Shown in pieces: positions 43,705 through 52,544 of a stretch of 64,000 nt of DNA. The stretch's first letter is position 1, and every line of letters begins with the position of its first letter. Under the pieces are notes generated by a model. That model searched no databases and was not told the origin of the DNA. It saw only the letters and a program-made list of their open reading frames with translations. This DNA comes from Psychrobacillus sp. FSL H8-0483 (GTDB taxonomy: Bacteria; Bacillota; Bacilli; Bacillales_A; Planococcaceae), in NCBI RefSeq assembly GCF_038637725.1, contig NZ_CP152052.1:2463501-2527500 (forward strand), read 5' to 3'. The translations under genes were made by a program, and so were the position numbers.

Positions 43705-44277
43705 TTATTCATTGTCTGTTTTTTCAATCAAGGATTCAAGATTGTTTTGAATGATTCTAATATGATGAGCTTCATGTATTGCTAATAGTTGAATCGCTTG
43801 AATAAGATTAGGATTATTTGCTACAGGATCCAAAAAAATAATATGTCCAGCAATGTCTTCATCAATATCCTCTACTATTTTTGATACTTTTAAAGTCTCC
43901 TTGATTAGAAGTTGATTTAATTCGTTATAGTCCATTGTATTATAAATTTTTTTCGGTGGATTCAAAATAAAAGGAGCTTTCATACCTTTCCTATGTTTTT
44001 CCTTGTACTCCTTATAAATATCATTTATATCAGAATCAAATGGTTTGTTTCTCATCATTCGAGCAAATAACTTTGTACATGGAATGGTAATAATTGCTGC
44101 AACTCTCAGCATTTTTGTAATTAAATATAAGTGATAAATCGTTTCCCCAATAGACCATTTATTTTCTTTAGGTCTTTCCCATAATTGGACTTTTGTTAAT
44201 GATTTGAGTGTCGGATAAAGTATTTCTCTTTGTTGTTTAAGTGTTGTAAAGTGTTGTTTCATACTTTGAGATTTCAT
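43705..44277 (-). CDS. DinB-superfamily protein
   Basis: This 190-residue four-helix protein has SIGETIYHL near residue 43 and AIHEAHHIRIIQNNL at the C-terminus, supplying the metal-binding histidines of DinB/YfiT proteins. Several members are thiol transferases or DNA-damage-induced; the role here is unknown. Confidence 0.8.
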   Translation of the reverse strand: MKSQSMKQHFTTLKQQREILYPTLKSLTKVQLWERPKENKWSIGETIYHLYLITKMLRVAAIITIPCTKLFARMMRNKPFDSDINDIYKEYKEKHRKGMKAPFILNPPKKIYNTMDYNELNQLLIKETLKVSKIVEDIDEDIAGHIIFLDPVANNPNLIQAIQLLAIHEAHHIRIIQNNLESLIEKTDNE

Positions 44278-44299
44278 AGTAAACCTCCGTTTTTCCGAA

Positions 44300-44399
44300 T
44301 TCTGACATCATACTAACCTTTTCTGATAGTTTAATTTCATTTCTTCACAATCTCACCTAAATCTTAACATAACTATCCATATTTCTTTAAAGATGTTGT
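44300..44399. repeat. Decayed module copy
   Basis: ATACTAACCTTTTCTGATAG and the variant tail TTTAATTTCATTTCTTCACA resemble the TTTAAGTG-type module tail. Confidence 0.4.
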
Positions 44400-44404
44400 T
44401 CAAT

Positions 44405-44597
44405 TCAGCCCTCTCGATTTACTAACATTATGGAGCTCAATCCCTTCAACCATTTGGCTTTCGGCCCGCCACCTATCTGTCTACGCTTAAAGACTAATGT
44501 TACCATTAGCCCTCCAAGACTCGCTACGAGTGAATGGCTAGTGCTTTCTCGACGGGAATTCCACCCGCTATATGATACGACCTAGGCTCGGCCGCAC
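44405..44597 (-). mobile_element. 5' fragment of a probable group II intron
   Basis: On the minus strand it begins GTGCGGCCGAGCC, matching the GUGYG start of group II introns. TATAGCGGGTGGAATTCCCG and CTAGCC-hairpin-CTAATGG segments follow, comparable in order to domain I of bacterial class C introns. No reverse transcriptase or domain V is present. The 5' junction lies in a module dyad, between AGTGCTT and the intron start, the position that IS110 also uses. Recognised by pattern only. Confidence 0.5.
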
Positions 44598-44731
44598 AAG
44601 CACTCGCTAGTTGAACAAGAATTTTTTTCTATTTATCTCTCTTCTGCAATTCAATCTCGGGATACTCAAATTGTTTGTATTAAGTCTTCCTCAAAAGTGT
44701 CGTAAACTGCATTTCTATCATCATTTTATAG

Positions 44732-46009
44732 TCAGCCTATTTCCGCTTTATTTATATGTTGCGACGTTGCTTCTGTTTTCGTCAACCTCCAAAATATAAT
44801 GAAAGTTGCGATTCCCATTAGTACAAATACAGCTGTTAGGAAAAATGATGGTACCCTTCCATACAAAAAGATGAATAAACCGGCCATGAGTGACCCTCCC
44901 ATCGACAAAAGCCCGTATACTGCCATATATGAACTTCTTGCATGATCCGGAACCATGTTCGCCAACAGAGCTTGCTTGACAGGTATATTCATCAATTCTC
45001 CCAAAGTAGCAATAAACATTGCCAAAATAAGCACGATTGGAACACTGTTAAAACTGATGACAGCATAGCCGCAGAAGAATAGAACTATTCCTCCAAGTAA
45101 AACCGAACGGTCCTTTAATCGTTTCAACAAAAATGAAACAACTACTGTTAAGCACACTACTAAAATAGTGTTTTCAGCTTTCAGAATACCGACTAAATTA
45201 AATCCATCGACTTCCACATCTAGAAAGGGCAGTAAAGGAATTTGTTTTGGTAAATCTTCCGTTAGCCTTAAGCCAATAAAGCTGGTTAGCTGTTCTTCAA
45301 CAGCTATAATTAATAGATTTGCCAATGCTAAAGCTCCAAAGCGATAATCCTTTATAACTACCATGTAAACCTTACTAACCTCAAATAAAGACCCTTTTGA
45401 TCTTTTTTTCTCTGGTTCCACTTTAGATTGAGCCACTTCATAATGATCTTCAATAAAGAAAATCGTTATTATTAATGTAAGAAATGCAATCATACTCATT
45501 CCTAAGAAGAGATAAAAATAATAATCCTCGAATAAAAATGCGCCAATTAATCCACCAATGGCACCCGCCAAGTTATTAAGCCAATATGAAAATGTATAGA
45601 CTGCTCTACGATTCTCAGGATTGCTTTCATCGATAATAAGGGCTGAATAGGCGGGACTTGCCATACCTGAACATACAAATATAAAAAGAAACAAAATGAA
45701 CGTCATATATGGTTCATTCAGCCAGCTTGAATTCATAATTGTTACCAATGCATAACCAATTGAGACAATCAACTCGGCCCTGACTATCACTTTTTTTCTC
45801 CCTATGAAATCCGAAAGATAACCGCCAGCTATCGAACCAAGGATGTTTGCCCCCATAACCCCTAAAAACATAAACCCTGTAATTGTCGTTCCTAATTGTC
45901 CTGAAAAGAAAATAATGATATATGGAAGGATACTCATTGACCCAATTGTGCCGAAAAATTGAAGTACAAGCCTTACTTGAATCGTTTTACTGAATGACAG
46001 GAAATTCAT
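44732..46009 (-). CDS. MFS transporter, TetR-controlled
   Basis: This 425-residue, 12-helix protein has GSIAGGYLSDFIGRKKV in loop 2-3 and NPENRRAVYTFSYWLNN, similar to the 19199-20431 transporter. It is downstream of a TetR-type gene with identical palindromes before both. Probably a drug efflux pump. Confidence 0.88.
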   Translation of the reverse strand: MNFLSFSKTIQVRLVLQFFGTIGSMSILPYIIIFFSGQLGTTITGFMFLGVMGANILGSIAGGYLSDFIGRKKVIVRAELIVSIGYALVTIMNSSWLNEPYMTFILFLFIFVCSGMASPAYSALIIDESNPENRRAVYTFSYWLNNLAGAIGGLIGAFLFEDYYFYLFLGMSMIAFLTLIITIFFIEDHYEVAQSKVEPEKKRSKGSLFEVSKVYMVVIKDYRFGALALANLLIIAVEEQLTSFIGLRLTEDLPKQIPLLPFLDVEVDGFNLVGILKAENTILVVCLTVVVSFLLKRLKDRSVLLGGIVLFFCGYAVISFNSVPIVLILAMFIATLGELMNIPVKQALLANMVPDHARSSYMAVYGLLSMGGSLMAGLFIFLYGRVPSFFLTAVFVLMGIATFIIFWRLTKTEATSQHINKAEIG

Positions 46010-46024
46010 TCATACACCCCTTTT

Positions 46025-46042
46025 TGATTGATTAATCAATCA
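46025..46042. promoter_or_regulatory. TetR operator, MFS side
   Basis: TGATTGATTAATCAATCA, a perfect 18-bp palindrome 16 bases upstream of the MFS start. Confidence 0.75.
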
Positions 46043-46075
46043 TTTTTAATTTAAAATAATTGACCAGCAGCTTAT

Positions 46076-46675
46076 TTAGCGAGCCGGTCCAAATAAATTC
46101 AAAGCAAAAGGAACAAATTGCTCCCAGATCTCATGATCAAAATTATCTATTCGCATCAATCTCAATCCAAGCAATAAACTCATATAAGCGTATGCCGCGT
46201 ACATCGAGTCAGTTTGAATTAATTGACCTTTCAACTGGCCTTTTTCAATAAGTTTTGAGAGCTTGAGGCAGAAAGCATCATGGAAGCGATTTAACTCCTC
46301 AAACTGCTCTGTAAAGTGGGAATGGTGTCCTATGACTTGAACCACCAAACTTAAATAAGTGCTTAACTTCGCAAACAATTTGATATGAGTCTTAACAATC
46401 CGTTCAAGTTCAGCAAGCGGATCTTCCGCTTCAGGGTCAAAATTCATCATCACATCTGTTATTTGCCCTAAAGGCTCAATCACAGCACAGTGGAACAGTT
46501 CTTCTTTTGTAGAAAAGTAAGTGAATACACTACCGAAGCTGATACCGGATGCCTTAGCCACCTTTGCAATCGTTGTATCATTGTAGCCGTGCTCCGAGAA
46601 AAGCTCTATTGCTTCATCCAATATTCTTTGTCGTTTTGCCTTCATCTTCTGTTGTTGGGAATTGGAAGCTGTCAT
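46076..46675 (-). CDS. TetR-family regulator
   Basis: This 199-residue protein has HTH TTIAKVAKASGISFGSVFTY followed by FSTKEELF. AAGGAGTT lies before the ATG. It is followed by the MFS gene after 66 bases; both promoters carry the same palindrome, so it most likely represses itself and the transporter. Confidence 0.92.
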   Translation of the reverse strand: MTASNSQQQKMKAKRQRILDEAIELFSEHGYNDTTIAKVAKASGISFGSVFTYFSTKEELFHCAVIEPLGQITDVMMNFDPEAEDPLAELERIVKTHIKLFAKLSTYLSLVVQVIGHHSHFTEQFEELNRFHDAFCLKLSKLIEKGQLKGQLIQTDSMYAAYAYMSLLLGLRLMRIDNFDHEIWEQFVPFALNLFGPAR

Positions 46676-46705
46676 TTACATAACTCCTTTATGCATATGA
46701 TTGAT

Positions 46706-46723
46706 TGATTGATTAATCAATCA
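46706..46723. promoter_or_regulatory. TetR operator, TetR side
   Basis: The same 18-bp palindrome TGATTGATTAATCAATCA, extended by another TGAT on its left, 30 bases before the TetR start. Confidence 0.75.
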
Positions 46724-46799
46724 TTATTTTATAATTAAACGACTATTTTGTAAACTGAAAATATTTATATTCATCATTTTTTGTTCTATTTTAGTTGAT

Positions 46800-46935
46800 C
46801 AATAAAAAAAAGAGCTTCAGTAGCAACTCAATGATCTTCCACCAAACCAGCTAATAGGATATCAATACAATAAGAAAAAAGAGCTGCCTAAGCAACCCTA
46901 TGATCTTTAACTAAAGTACCACTTGAATAACATTT
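46800..46935. repeat. Module-like sequence with an IS110 end relic
   Basis: A CAACTCAATGATCTT spacer leads into ACCAGCTAATAGGATATCAA (about 46845-46868), nearly identical to the terminal 22 bases of the IS110 copies at 5542 and 10006. A second AATAAGAAAAAAGAGCTGCC...AACTAAAGTACCAC module piece follows. This is probably the scar of a lost IS110 copy. Confidence 0.5.
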
Positions 46936-46955
46936 TACATATTTGAGGTACTCAT

Positions 46956-47052
46956 TTATATAATGAATTTTAAATGCCTTTCATCCCTTGAATCCCCAAT
47001 CTTATAACGTATAACAGCAAGCATTGCACGAAATGCTTCCGAGTCATTAAAT
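46956..47052 (-). pseudogene. Short C-terminal gene remnant
   Basis: A startless frame reads NDSEAFRAMLAVIRYKIGDS and RDERHLKFII before its stop. Composition is protein-like but the fragment is only about 31 codons. Family not recognised. Confidence 0.25.
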
Positions 47053-47086
47053 TACCCTATGCCTTTAAAGAGTAAAAGAAGGCCCC

Positions 47087-47160
47087 TTCATGTTTGGTTG
47101 AGAGGTCTTCTTAACTATTGAATGTCTGAGTAATTTGTGGGTACCAGGTTCTCGCAACTT
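47087..47160. repeat. Left copy of ABC-region flanking repeats
   Basis: TTCATGTTTGGTTGAGAGGT with the following CTTCTTAACTATTGAATGTC, and then GTGGGTACCAGGTTCTC. Both pieces recur to the right of the ABC genes (52271 and 52438). Confidence 0.6.
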
Positions 47161-47284
47161 TCATTGTCTCAATCATACAAGGTTTATCTGAGGTTTTTAC
47201 GTAAAAGCTATTGTATTTGATTATACAACTAGCCACTATAAATTTTTTTTACCTCTTAACTTCCTTACATACTTTGATGCTGCG

Positions 47285-47830
47285 TCAGGTGTCTGGAATA
47301 ATTGTAACCGCAATTGTTCGCACGGGGATATCTTTTCCGTCTTGGCTGCTTGTAGAAAGGTAGTATTTAGTCAAGATTTCTTTTAATTCATTTTGAAAAT
47401 TCAAGAAGTCTTCATCATTCATTTTTAATTCGACTAAAGAAAACGCTGCTCCATCATGAGAAAGGTTCGTTTCCTCTATTTTTTTTAAATAGTTTTGATA
47501 TTGAGTCATTAGTGATAATTGATAAAAAGATACAAAATCAAGTTTTTCTTGTTGAGAAGCTTGATTCCATTCACCTTGGTCAAGTTTTAGCTCTTCTTCA
47601 TTTAATACATAATATTTCTCGGAAACGGATTTTACCTTCTTTTCTTTTATTACACGAATGATCTCGGAGTCCAATAACACTTGTATATGTCTGTAGAGAG
47701 TTGCTTGAGGCACATCTTTAATGATTTTAACCATTTCCAACGGTGTTAATCCATTTTCTTTATTCCTTAATAGTGCTTGAGAAATTTTCATTCGTACTGG
47801 ATGCATTAGAACTTCAACTTTATTTAACAT
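47285..47830 (-). CDS. ArsR-type winged-helix regulator
   Basis: This 181-residue protein has an HTH near residues 27-60 (LTPLEMVKIIKDVPQATLYR) with strong ArsR/PadR-like character (VLMHPVRMKISQALL). The C-terminal half is helical. It is divergent from the PLDc_N/ABC operon and probably controls it. A two-base-period palindromic AT region lies between them, but no clear operator. Confidence 0.82.
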   Translation of the reverse strand: MLNKVEVLMHPVRMKISQALLRNKENGLTPLEMVKIIKDVPQATLYRHIQVLLDSEIIRVIKEKKVKSVSEKYYVLNEEELKLDQGEWNQASQQEKLDFVSFYQLSLMTQYQNYLKKIEETNLSHDGAAFSLVELKMNDEDFLNFQNELKEILTKYYLSTSSQDGKDIPVRTIAVTIIPDT

Positions 47831-47954
47831 ACTATCTCCTCTTTTGTCTCATTCTTATTCTCATTATAAAGAATAAGAATAACTAGTGCAAAATATAAAA
47901 CTTCATGTTATCATTATCAATAATGAAAATGAAATTATTAAAGGAGTTGGGATT

Positions 47955-48194
47955 ATGCGATTGCATTTTGGAATAAACGATTTAAAAGACTTTGATTTAA
48001 TGTCGTTCCTACCTATTGTGCTTCCAGTTATTTTAGTTGGGTTTACACTTGCCTTGATTGCATTAATTGATTTGTACCGAAATAAAAAAAGAAGGAAAAA
48101 TGTACTCATGTGGACGCTACTTATCATTTTAGGCAATACACTTGGGCCCATTTTGTATCTTGTTATAGGAAGAAAGGATAGTGAGCGAGTTTGA
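47955..48194 (+). CDS. PLDc_N-domain membrane peptide (YxlE-like)
   Basis: This 79-residue protein has two helices (about 19-39 and 51-71) joined by DLYRNKKRRKNV, and a GNTLGPILYLVIGRK end typical of PLDc_N/YxlE proteins. The frame is open from 47886, but AAAGGAGTTGGG marks the ATG at 47955. It overlaps the following ATPase start by 4 bases. In B. subtilis the similar set yxlE-yxlF-yxlG belongs to the sigY operon. Confidence 0.82.
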   Translation: MRLHFGINDLKDFDLMSFLPIVLPVILVGFTLALIALIDLYRNKKRRKNVLMWTLLIILGNTLGPILYLVIGRKDSERV

Positions 48195-49096
48195 AGTTAG
48201 AAATTAGAAATGTAAAGAAAACTTTTAAAAACAAAACTGCCGTTGACAACTTCTCCATGGAGCTCAAATCAGGAGATTGTGTCGGATTAATCGGACCCAA
48301 TGGAGCTGGGAAATCGACGCTCATTAAAATGATCTCGGATATTATTAATCCGGACACTGGTGAAATTCTATTAAACGGAAAAAAGATTTCTTCGATGAAA
48401 AAAGAAATTGGGTACTTACCACAGTATCCAAACTTTTTTCACTGGATGACTGCCAAAGAGACACTTATGTTTATGGGAAAACTTTCGGGACTACAAAGAA
48501 GTGAATTAACAAGTTCTATTCCAAACATTTTAAAAAAAGTTGGATTAAGCGGAGAGGAAGACTCGAAAGTCGGCACATTTTCAGGTGGCATGAAACAGCG
48601 ACTTGGAATTGCTCAAACTTTACTACATAAGCCTTCCCTCATTATTATGGATGAACCTGTCTCAGCCTTAGACCCCATTGGTAGAAGAGAAGTATTAAAC
48701 CTTATTCAAGAAATAAAAAAGGAAACGACCATTCTATTATCAACTCACATTTTAGGTGATGCACAAGAAATCTGTGAGCGATTTATAGTTATTAAAAATG
48801 GACTGAAAATAGAGGACACATCGATCACTGAACTCCTTCAAAGAAATAGTGACAATAAATTAAGTATAGAAATTACAGAAAGAGATCAAAAATGGATTGG
48901 CATTATAAAGGAACTACCTTACGTGAAAGACATAGAAGTCATTGGGAATAAGGTAAAGGTGAAAGTTGAAAACCTAGAAACTAACAAAAACTTACTACTA
49001 GGTCATGCACTGAAGCATGATGTAGATATCGTAAAGTTTGAAGTCGGAAACGATACATTAGAAGAAATTTTCTTAAAGTTGGTGGTGGAGAAATGA
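48191..49096 (+). CDS. ABC transporter ATPase (YxlF-like)
   Basis: This 301-residue protein has Walker A GPNGAGKS, signature SGGMKQRL and Walker B LIIMDEPVSALD, with a C-terminal extension of about 80 residues as in ABC-2 exporters. The start is TTG, coupled to the PLDc_N gene. It overlaps the permease by 4 bases. Confidence 0.92.
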   Translation: MKLEIRNVKKTFKNKTAVDNFSMELKSGDCVGLIGPNGAGKSTLIKMISDIINPDTGEILLNGKKISSMKKEIGYLPQYPNFFHWMTAKETLMFMGKLSGLQRSELTSSIPNILKKVGLSGEEDSKVGTFSGGMKQRLGIAQTLLHKPSLIIMDEPVSALDPIGRREVLNLIQEIKKETTILLSTHILGDAQEICERFIVIKNGLKIEDTSITELLQRNSDNKLSIEITERDQKWIGIIKELPYVKDIEVIGNKVKVKVENLETNKNLLLGHALKHDVDIVKFEVGNDTLEEIFLKLVVEK

Positions 49097-49881
49097 GAAG
49101 CTTTATAGTCTTGATGAACAAAGAATTTATCCAAATGGTACGAGATTTCAAAATTGTATGGCTCCCGCTGGTATTTATCTTATTAGGAATTACTCAGCCT
49201 GTAATGACGTATTACTTGCCCACCATATTAGAAGCTTTGGGAAGTGGTCAAGGCATTACAATTGATCCAAGTATGACAGCTCAACAAGGAGGAGAGATAT
49301 TAGCCGGCACGTTAGGTGCTCAATTTGATCAGCTTGGAATTATGATTATCGCAATCTCTTTGATGGGAATCATCCAAACCGATAAAGCTAACGGAATGTT
49401 GGCCTTTATATTAACTAGACCTGTAGCTGTTCGTTCATACGTGGGAAGTAAAATTGCTTCTAACTATTTTTTTACAGGATTTAGTATTGCTATTGGATAC
49501 TTTGCATCCTATCTATACGTTAATTTTCTATTCTCAAATGTTCCTGTTCCCGATATGCTCACAGCCCTATTGTTTTATCTTGTATGGGTTCTTTTTATAG
49601 TTTCGTTCACAACGATGATTAGCACTCTTATCAATAGTCCAGGGCTTATCGCATTAATCTCCATTGCTTTTTTAATTGGTTGCAGAGTTATCGTTGGCTT
49701 GAATTCAATGATAGATATAGTAAATCCCGCCAGTATGAGTAAACATGCAATGGAAGTGCTCATAACAGGATCTGTAAATCCAAACGCATTAGGCAATCTA
49801 GTAGTGACGTTTCTTTGTGTCTCATTGGCAATCTTTGTAACAAACTATTGGATTTCGAATAAAAAATTCAGTAACGAATGA
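49093..49881 (+). CDS. ABC-2 type permease (YxlG-like)
   Basis: This 262-residue protein has six helices with the ABC-2 layout: MNKEFIQMVRDFK at the N-terminus and a large loop between the first two helices. It is the membrane partner of the preceding ATPase. Confidence 0.88.
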   Translation: MRSFIVLMNKEFIQMVRDFKIVWLPLVFILLGITQPVMTYYLPTILEALGSGQGITIDPSMTAQQGGEILAGTLGAQFDQLGIMIIAISLMGIIQTDKANGMLAFILTRPVAVRSYVGSKIASNYFFTGFSIAIGYFASYLYVNFLFSNVPVPDMLTALLFYLVWVLFIVSFTTMISTLINSPGLIALISIAFLIGCRVIVGLNSMIDIVNPASMSKHAMEVLITGSVNPNALGNLVVTFLCVSLAIFVTNYWISNKKFSNE

Positions 49882-49898
49882 TAGGAGGATGAAGATCG

Positions 49899-50588
49899 TT
49901 GTTAAGCATCAATTCATTGGAGAAAAGTTTCGGTAAGAAAATTTTAAACGGAATTCAATTAGATATTAAAAAAGGTGAAATTCTCGGTTTTGTTGGTGCT
50001 AACGGTGCAGGAAAAACAACGACCTTAAACATTATTACAAGTATTCTAGAATCTGATTCAGGAACCGTAGAGATTAATGGGTTAACAAAAGAAGACGGAC
50101 TTGATTATAAAAAACAGTTTTTCTTTATACCCGATACTCTCGATGTATTTAAAAATATTACAGGGTACGATTGGATACTTTTTTTAATGAAACTATATGA
50201 TAGTGAAGATGTAGAAAGATTAAAAGAGTATATTAAGCAATTTAGTATGGAAGAAGTCATCTCCAATCCAATGGGCACGTACTCTTTTGGGATGATGCAC
50301 AAAGTGGCTTTAATCGCAGCGTTTGCTATTAATCCACCAATTATTATTATGGATGAACCCTTAAACGGTCTGGATCCCAATGCTGTTGTTATATTTAAAG
50401 AATCCCTTAAAAAATATGTAGCAGAAGGCGGTACGATCTTTTTCTCTACACACTTACTCGATGTGGTGGAGAAAATTTGTACGACAGTTGCCATTTTGAA
50501 GGAAGGCAAAATAATTCTACATGACGAAATAAAAAATGTAATTGGTGAGTATACTTTGGAATCCATTTTCATGGAGAAACATATATGA
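49899..50588 (+). CDS. ABC transporter ATPase
   Basis: This 229-residue protein has Walker A GANGAGKT and Walker B IIIMDEPLNGLD. The signature motif is degenerate (YSFGMMHKVAL in place of SGGQ). The start is TTG 9 bases after AGGAGG. It is the partner of the 538-residue membrane protein, with which it overlaps by 4 bases. Confidence 0.9.
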   Translation: MLSINSLEKSFGKKILNGIQLDIKKGEILGFVGANGAGKTTTLNIITSILESDSGTVEINGLTKEDGLDYKKQFFFIPDTLDVFKNITGYDWILFLMKLYDSEDVERLKEYIKQFSMEEVISNPMGTYSFGMMHKVALIAAFAINPPIIIMDEPLNGLDPNAVVIFKESLKKYVAEGGTIFFSTHLLDVVEKICTTVAILKEGKIILHDEIKNVIGEYTLESIFMEKHI

Positions 50589-52201
50589 AAATTCAATTTC
50601 AATTAACCAAATTTCTTTTTTCAACCTTCTATAGAAAACAAACGCAACCAATGATGCAAGTTGTCTTAATCATTGCCTGCTTCTACCTATTCATACAGCT
50701 CACGATTATAAATGCGTTTGTTTTTTTCCTTGGAAGCACACAAGATTTACTGCTTTATAATTTACTAATATCTAACATTCTCGTCTTTGCGTTAATATGT
50801 TATTTATCCATTTCAACGGTTTTTAATTATTACGAATTTAATGCGTTGGGATCGTTACCATTATCCTATGAAAAAATTGCTTCTGCAAAATTGATAAGTA
50901 GCTTGTGTGTACCTTTAGGAATAACAATGCTTCTTCAACTACCCACCCTTTTATTTCTAATATTGGATGGAAAGTACTTCATAGCAACCAAACTGCTCAT
51001 GGTTTTACCTATTATAAATGTATTTACCGCCTTGATGATGCTATTTGTTTTATCACTTATTAACCGATACAGATATCGCTTTAAAAATAAACTCACCTAT
51101 TTAATCTTGAATACTTTTACTGTTCTTTTGATGATTGCCGTGGTAATTGCTTACTTTATGAGCAAGTCTACACTCAACATAACCGAGTTATTTTCGCAAA
51201 TTGATTTATCATCCTTAACTAAATGTAAAGAGACACTCGTTCTCCTATTGAATTATTCACAAGAAACCTTCCAGGGAATGCCTATGATCAATTTAATAAT
51301 CTTAACTTTTATGTCTGAAAAAATAACCATTTCCTTTTTGTTATTAGTTGTATTCATTTTGGTTATTAGTACGTTACTGTATCACTTAATTAAGAGAAAC
51401 ATTTCAAAGAACTACTTAAAAAACGGGGCTTCGGACAACAATCAAGCGAATACAAAGAAATCCAAAGCATATATAGCGAAAGGTCATTGGCGTAATTATC
51501 TACAAAGAGAGTTGTGGGTGATTAACTCCGACGCTTATTTTAAAATGCAAGTCGTCCTAACGATTTTATTACCATCTGTTATTTCTTTTATTTTTCTAGT
51601 CGCTATACAAAATGGGGTCATTCCTGATAATTTAAACATTACTAAAAAAGGAATCTTCGATAAATATTTTTCATATTTGGTTTTATTTTTGTGCTGTATC
51701 AACAATATTAGCGGTACACCCTATTCCAGAGAAGGTAAATATCATTTTTTGATAAAAAGTTTGCCATTTGATCATTATATCTTGTATTTATCAAAAGTAG
51801 GTTTCGCCTCCTTTTTGAATATAATAGCTGTTTTAATTAGCTTCTTAATTTATGCACTTTTTGGCTATTGGAACATGGAGTCGATGGTGATATTGCTCGT
51901 TATTACTTGCTTAGTTATTTGTTATAACTTACTTACTCCGTTATTTGATATGAAAAACCCAAGCACAGATTGGACTACCCCCTCTCAAGCTATCAAGTCC
52001 AATCCAAACGTTTTGGTGAGTCTTTTATTCGGTATGCCTATTCCGGTAATTATCACAGCTATCCATTTTACGTTGCTGTGGTCTGGCGTCAGTCCCCTTG
52101 GATCCAGCTGTATCGTTTTGTCCATAACACTTGTGACAACGATGGTGTTGTTCATTTTGATAACGAATTCTATCAGAAACGGTCCATTTGTACGTTTATG
52201 A
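50585..52201 (+). CDS. Multi-helix ABC exporter membrane protein
   Basis: This 538-residue protein has about 12 hydrophobic helices and a cytoplasmic linker in the middle (SKAYIAKGHWRNYLQRELWV). It lacks an obvious named family but has the layout of the large membrane subunit encoded next to YtrB/YhcH-like ATPases. It is translationally coupled to the preceding ATPase. Confidence 0.78.
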   Translation: MKIQFQLTKFLFSTFYRKQTQPMMQVVLIIACFYLFIQLTIINAFVFFLGSTQDLLLYNLLISNILVFALICYLSISTVFNYYEFNALGSLPLSYEKIASAKLISSLCVPLGITMLLQLPTLLFLILDGKYFIATKLLMVLPIINVFTALMMLFVLSLINRYRYRFKNKLTYLILNTFTVLLMIAVVIAYFMSKSTLNITELFSQIDLSSLTKCKETLVLLLNYSQETFQGMPMINLIILTFMSEKITISFLLLVVFILVISTLLYHLIKRNISKNYLKNGASDNNQANTKKSKAYIAKGHWRNYLQRELWVINSDAYFKMQVVLTILLPSVISFIFLVAIQNGVIPDNLNITKKGIFDKYFSYLVLFLCCINNISGTPYSREGKYHFLIKSLPFDHYILYLSKVGFASFLNIIAVLISFLIYALFGYWNMESMVILLVITCLVICYNLLTPLFDMKNPSTDWTTPSQAIKSNPNVLVSLLFGMPIPVIITAIHFTLLWSGVSPLGSSCIVLSITLVTTMVLFILITNSIRNGPFVRL

Positions 52202-52267
52202 AAATCTATACTAGAGCAGGAGAAAGTTTCATAAAGCATTACAAAAGAAAAAGGCTTCTCAAAAGTT

Positions 52268-52346
52268 TGGTAGTGGTGGGTACCAGGTTCTCACACAACT
52301 TGAACACTATTTTTAATAGTTTAATATCTGGTACACGCCACTACCC
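52268..52346. repeat. Inverted repeat with GGGTACCAG arms
   Basis: GGTAGTGGTGGGTACCAGGT at the left, complemented by TCTGGTACACGCCACTACCC at the right. The left arm shares GTGGGTACCAGGTTCTC with the sequence at 47138. Confidence 0.6.
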
Positions 52347-52424
52347 ACATTTCATCAATACATAATGCTTCGTGTCTTAGTCTTCGCATGAGCTTATAAA
52401 TATCTAAACACTAAGAAAAGAAGA

Positions 52425-52470
52425 TCTCTCTCCAAGTTCATGTTTGGATGAGAGATCTTCTTAACTATTG
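52425..52470. terminator. Long hairpin, right copy of the flanking repeat
   Basis: AGAAGATCTCTC and GAGAGATCTTCT arms continue inward as TCCAA/TTGGA. The TTCATGTTTGG...TTCTTAACTATTGAATGTC sequence equals that at 47087. It lies between convergent ABC operons and could terminate both. Confidence 0.65.
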
Positions 52471-52544
52471 AATGTCTTTAAATTTCCCTTTCAAACTTAC
52501 CAAATAATTTCCCATATGAACTTTATGCGAACACCAATGAAAAA

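Noticed and set aside
44732..44799. Plus-strand hydrophobic frame at the end of the MFS gene
   Set aside because: It overlaps the MFS 3' end in antisense and has no ribosome site.
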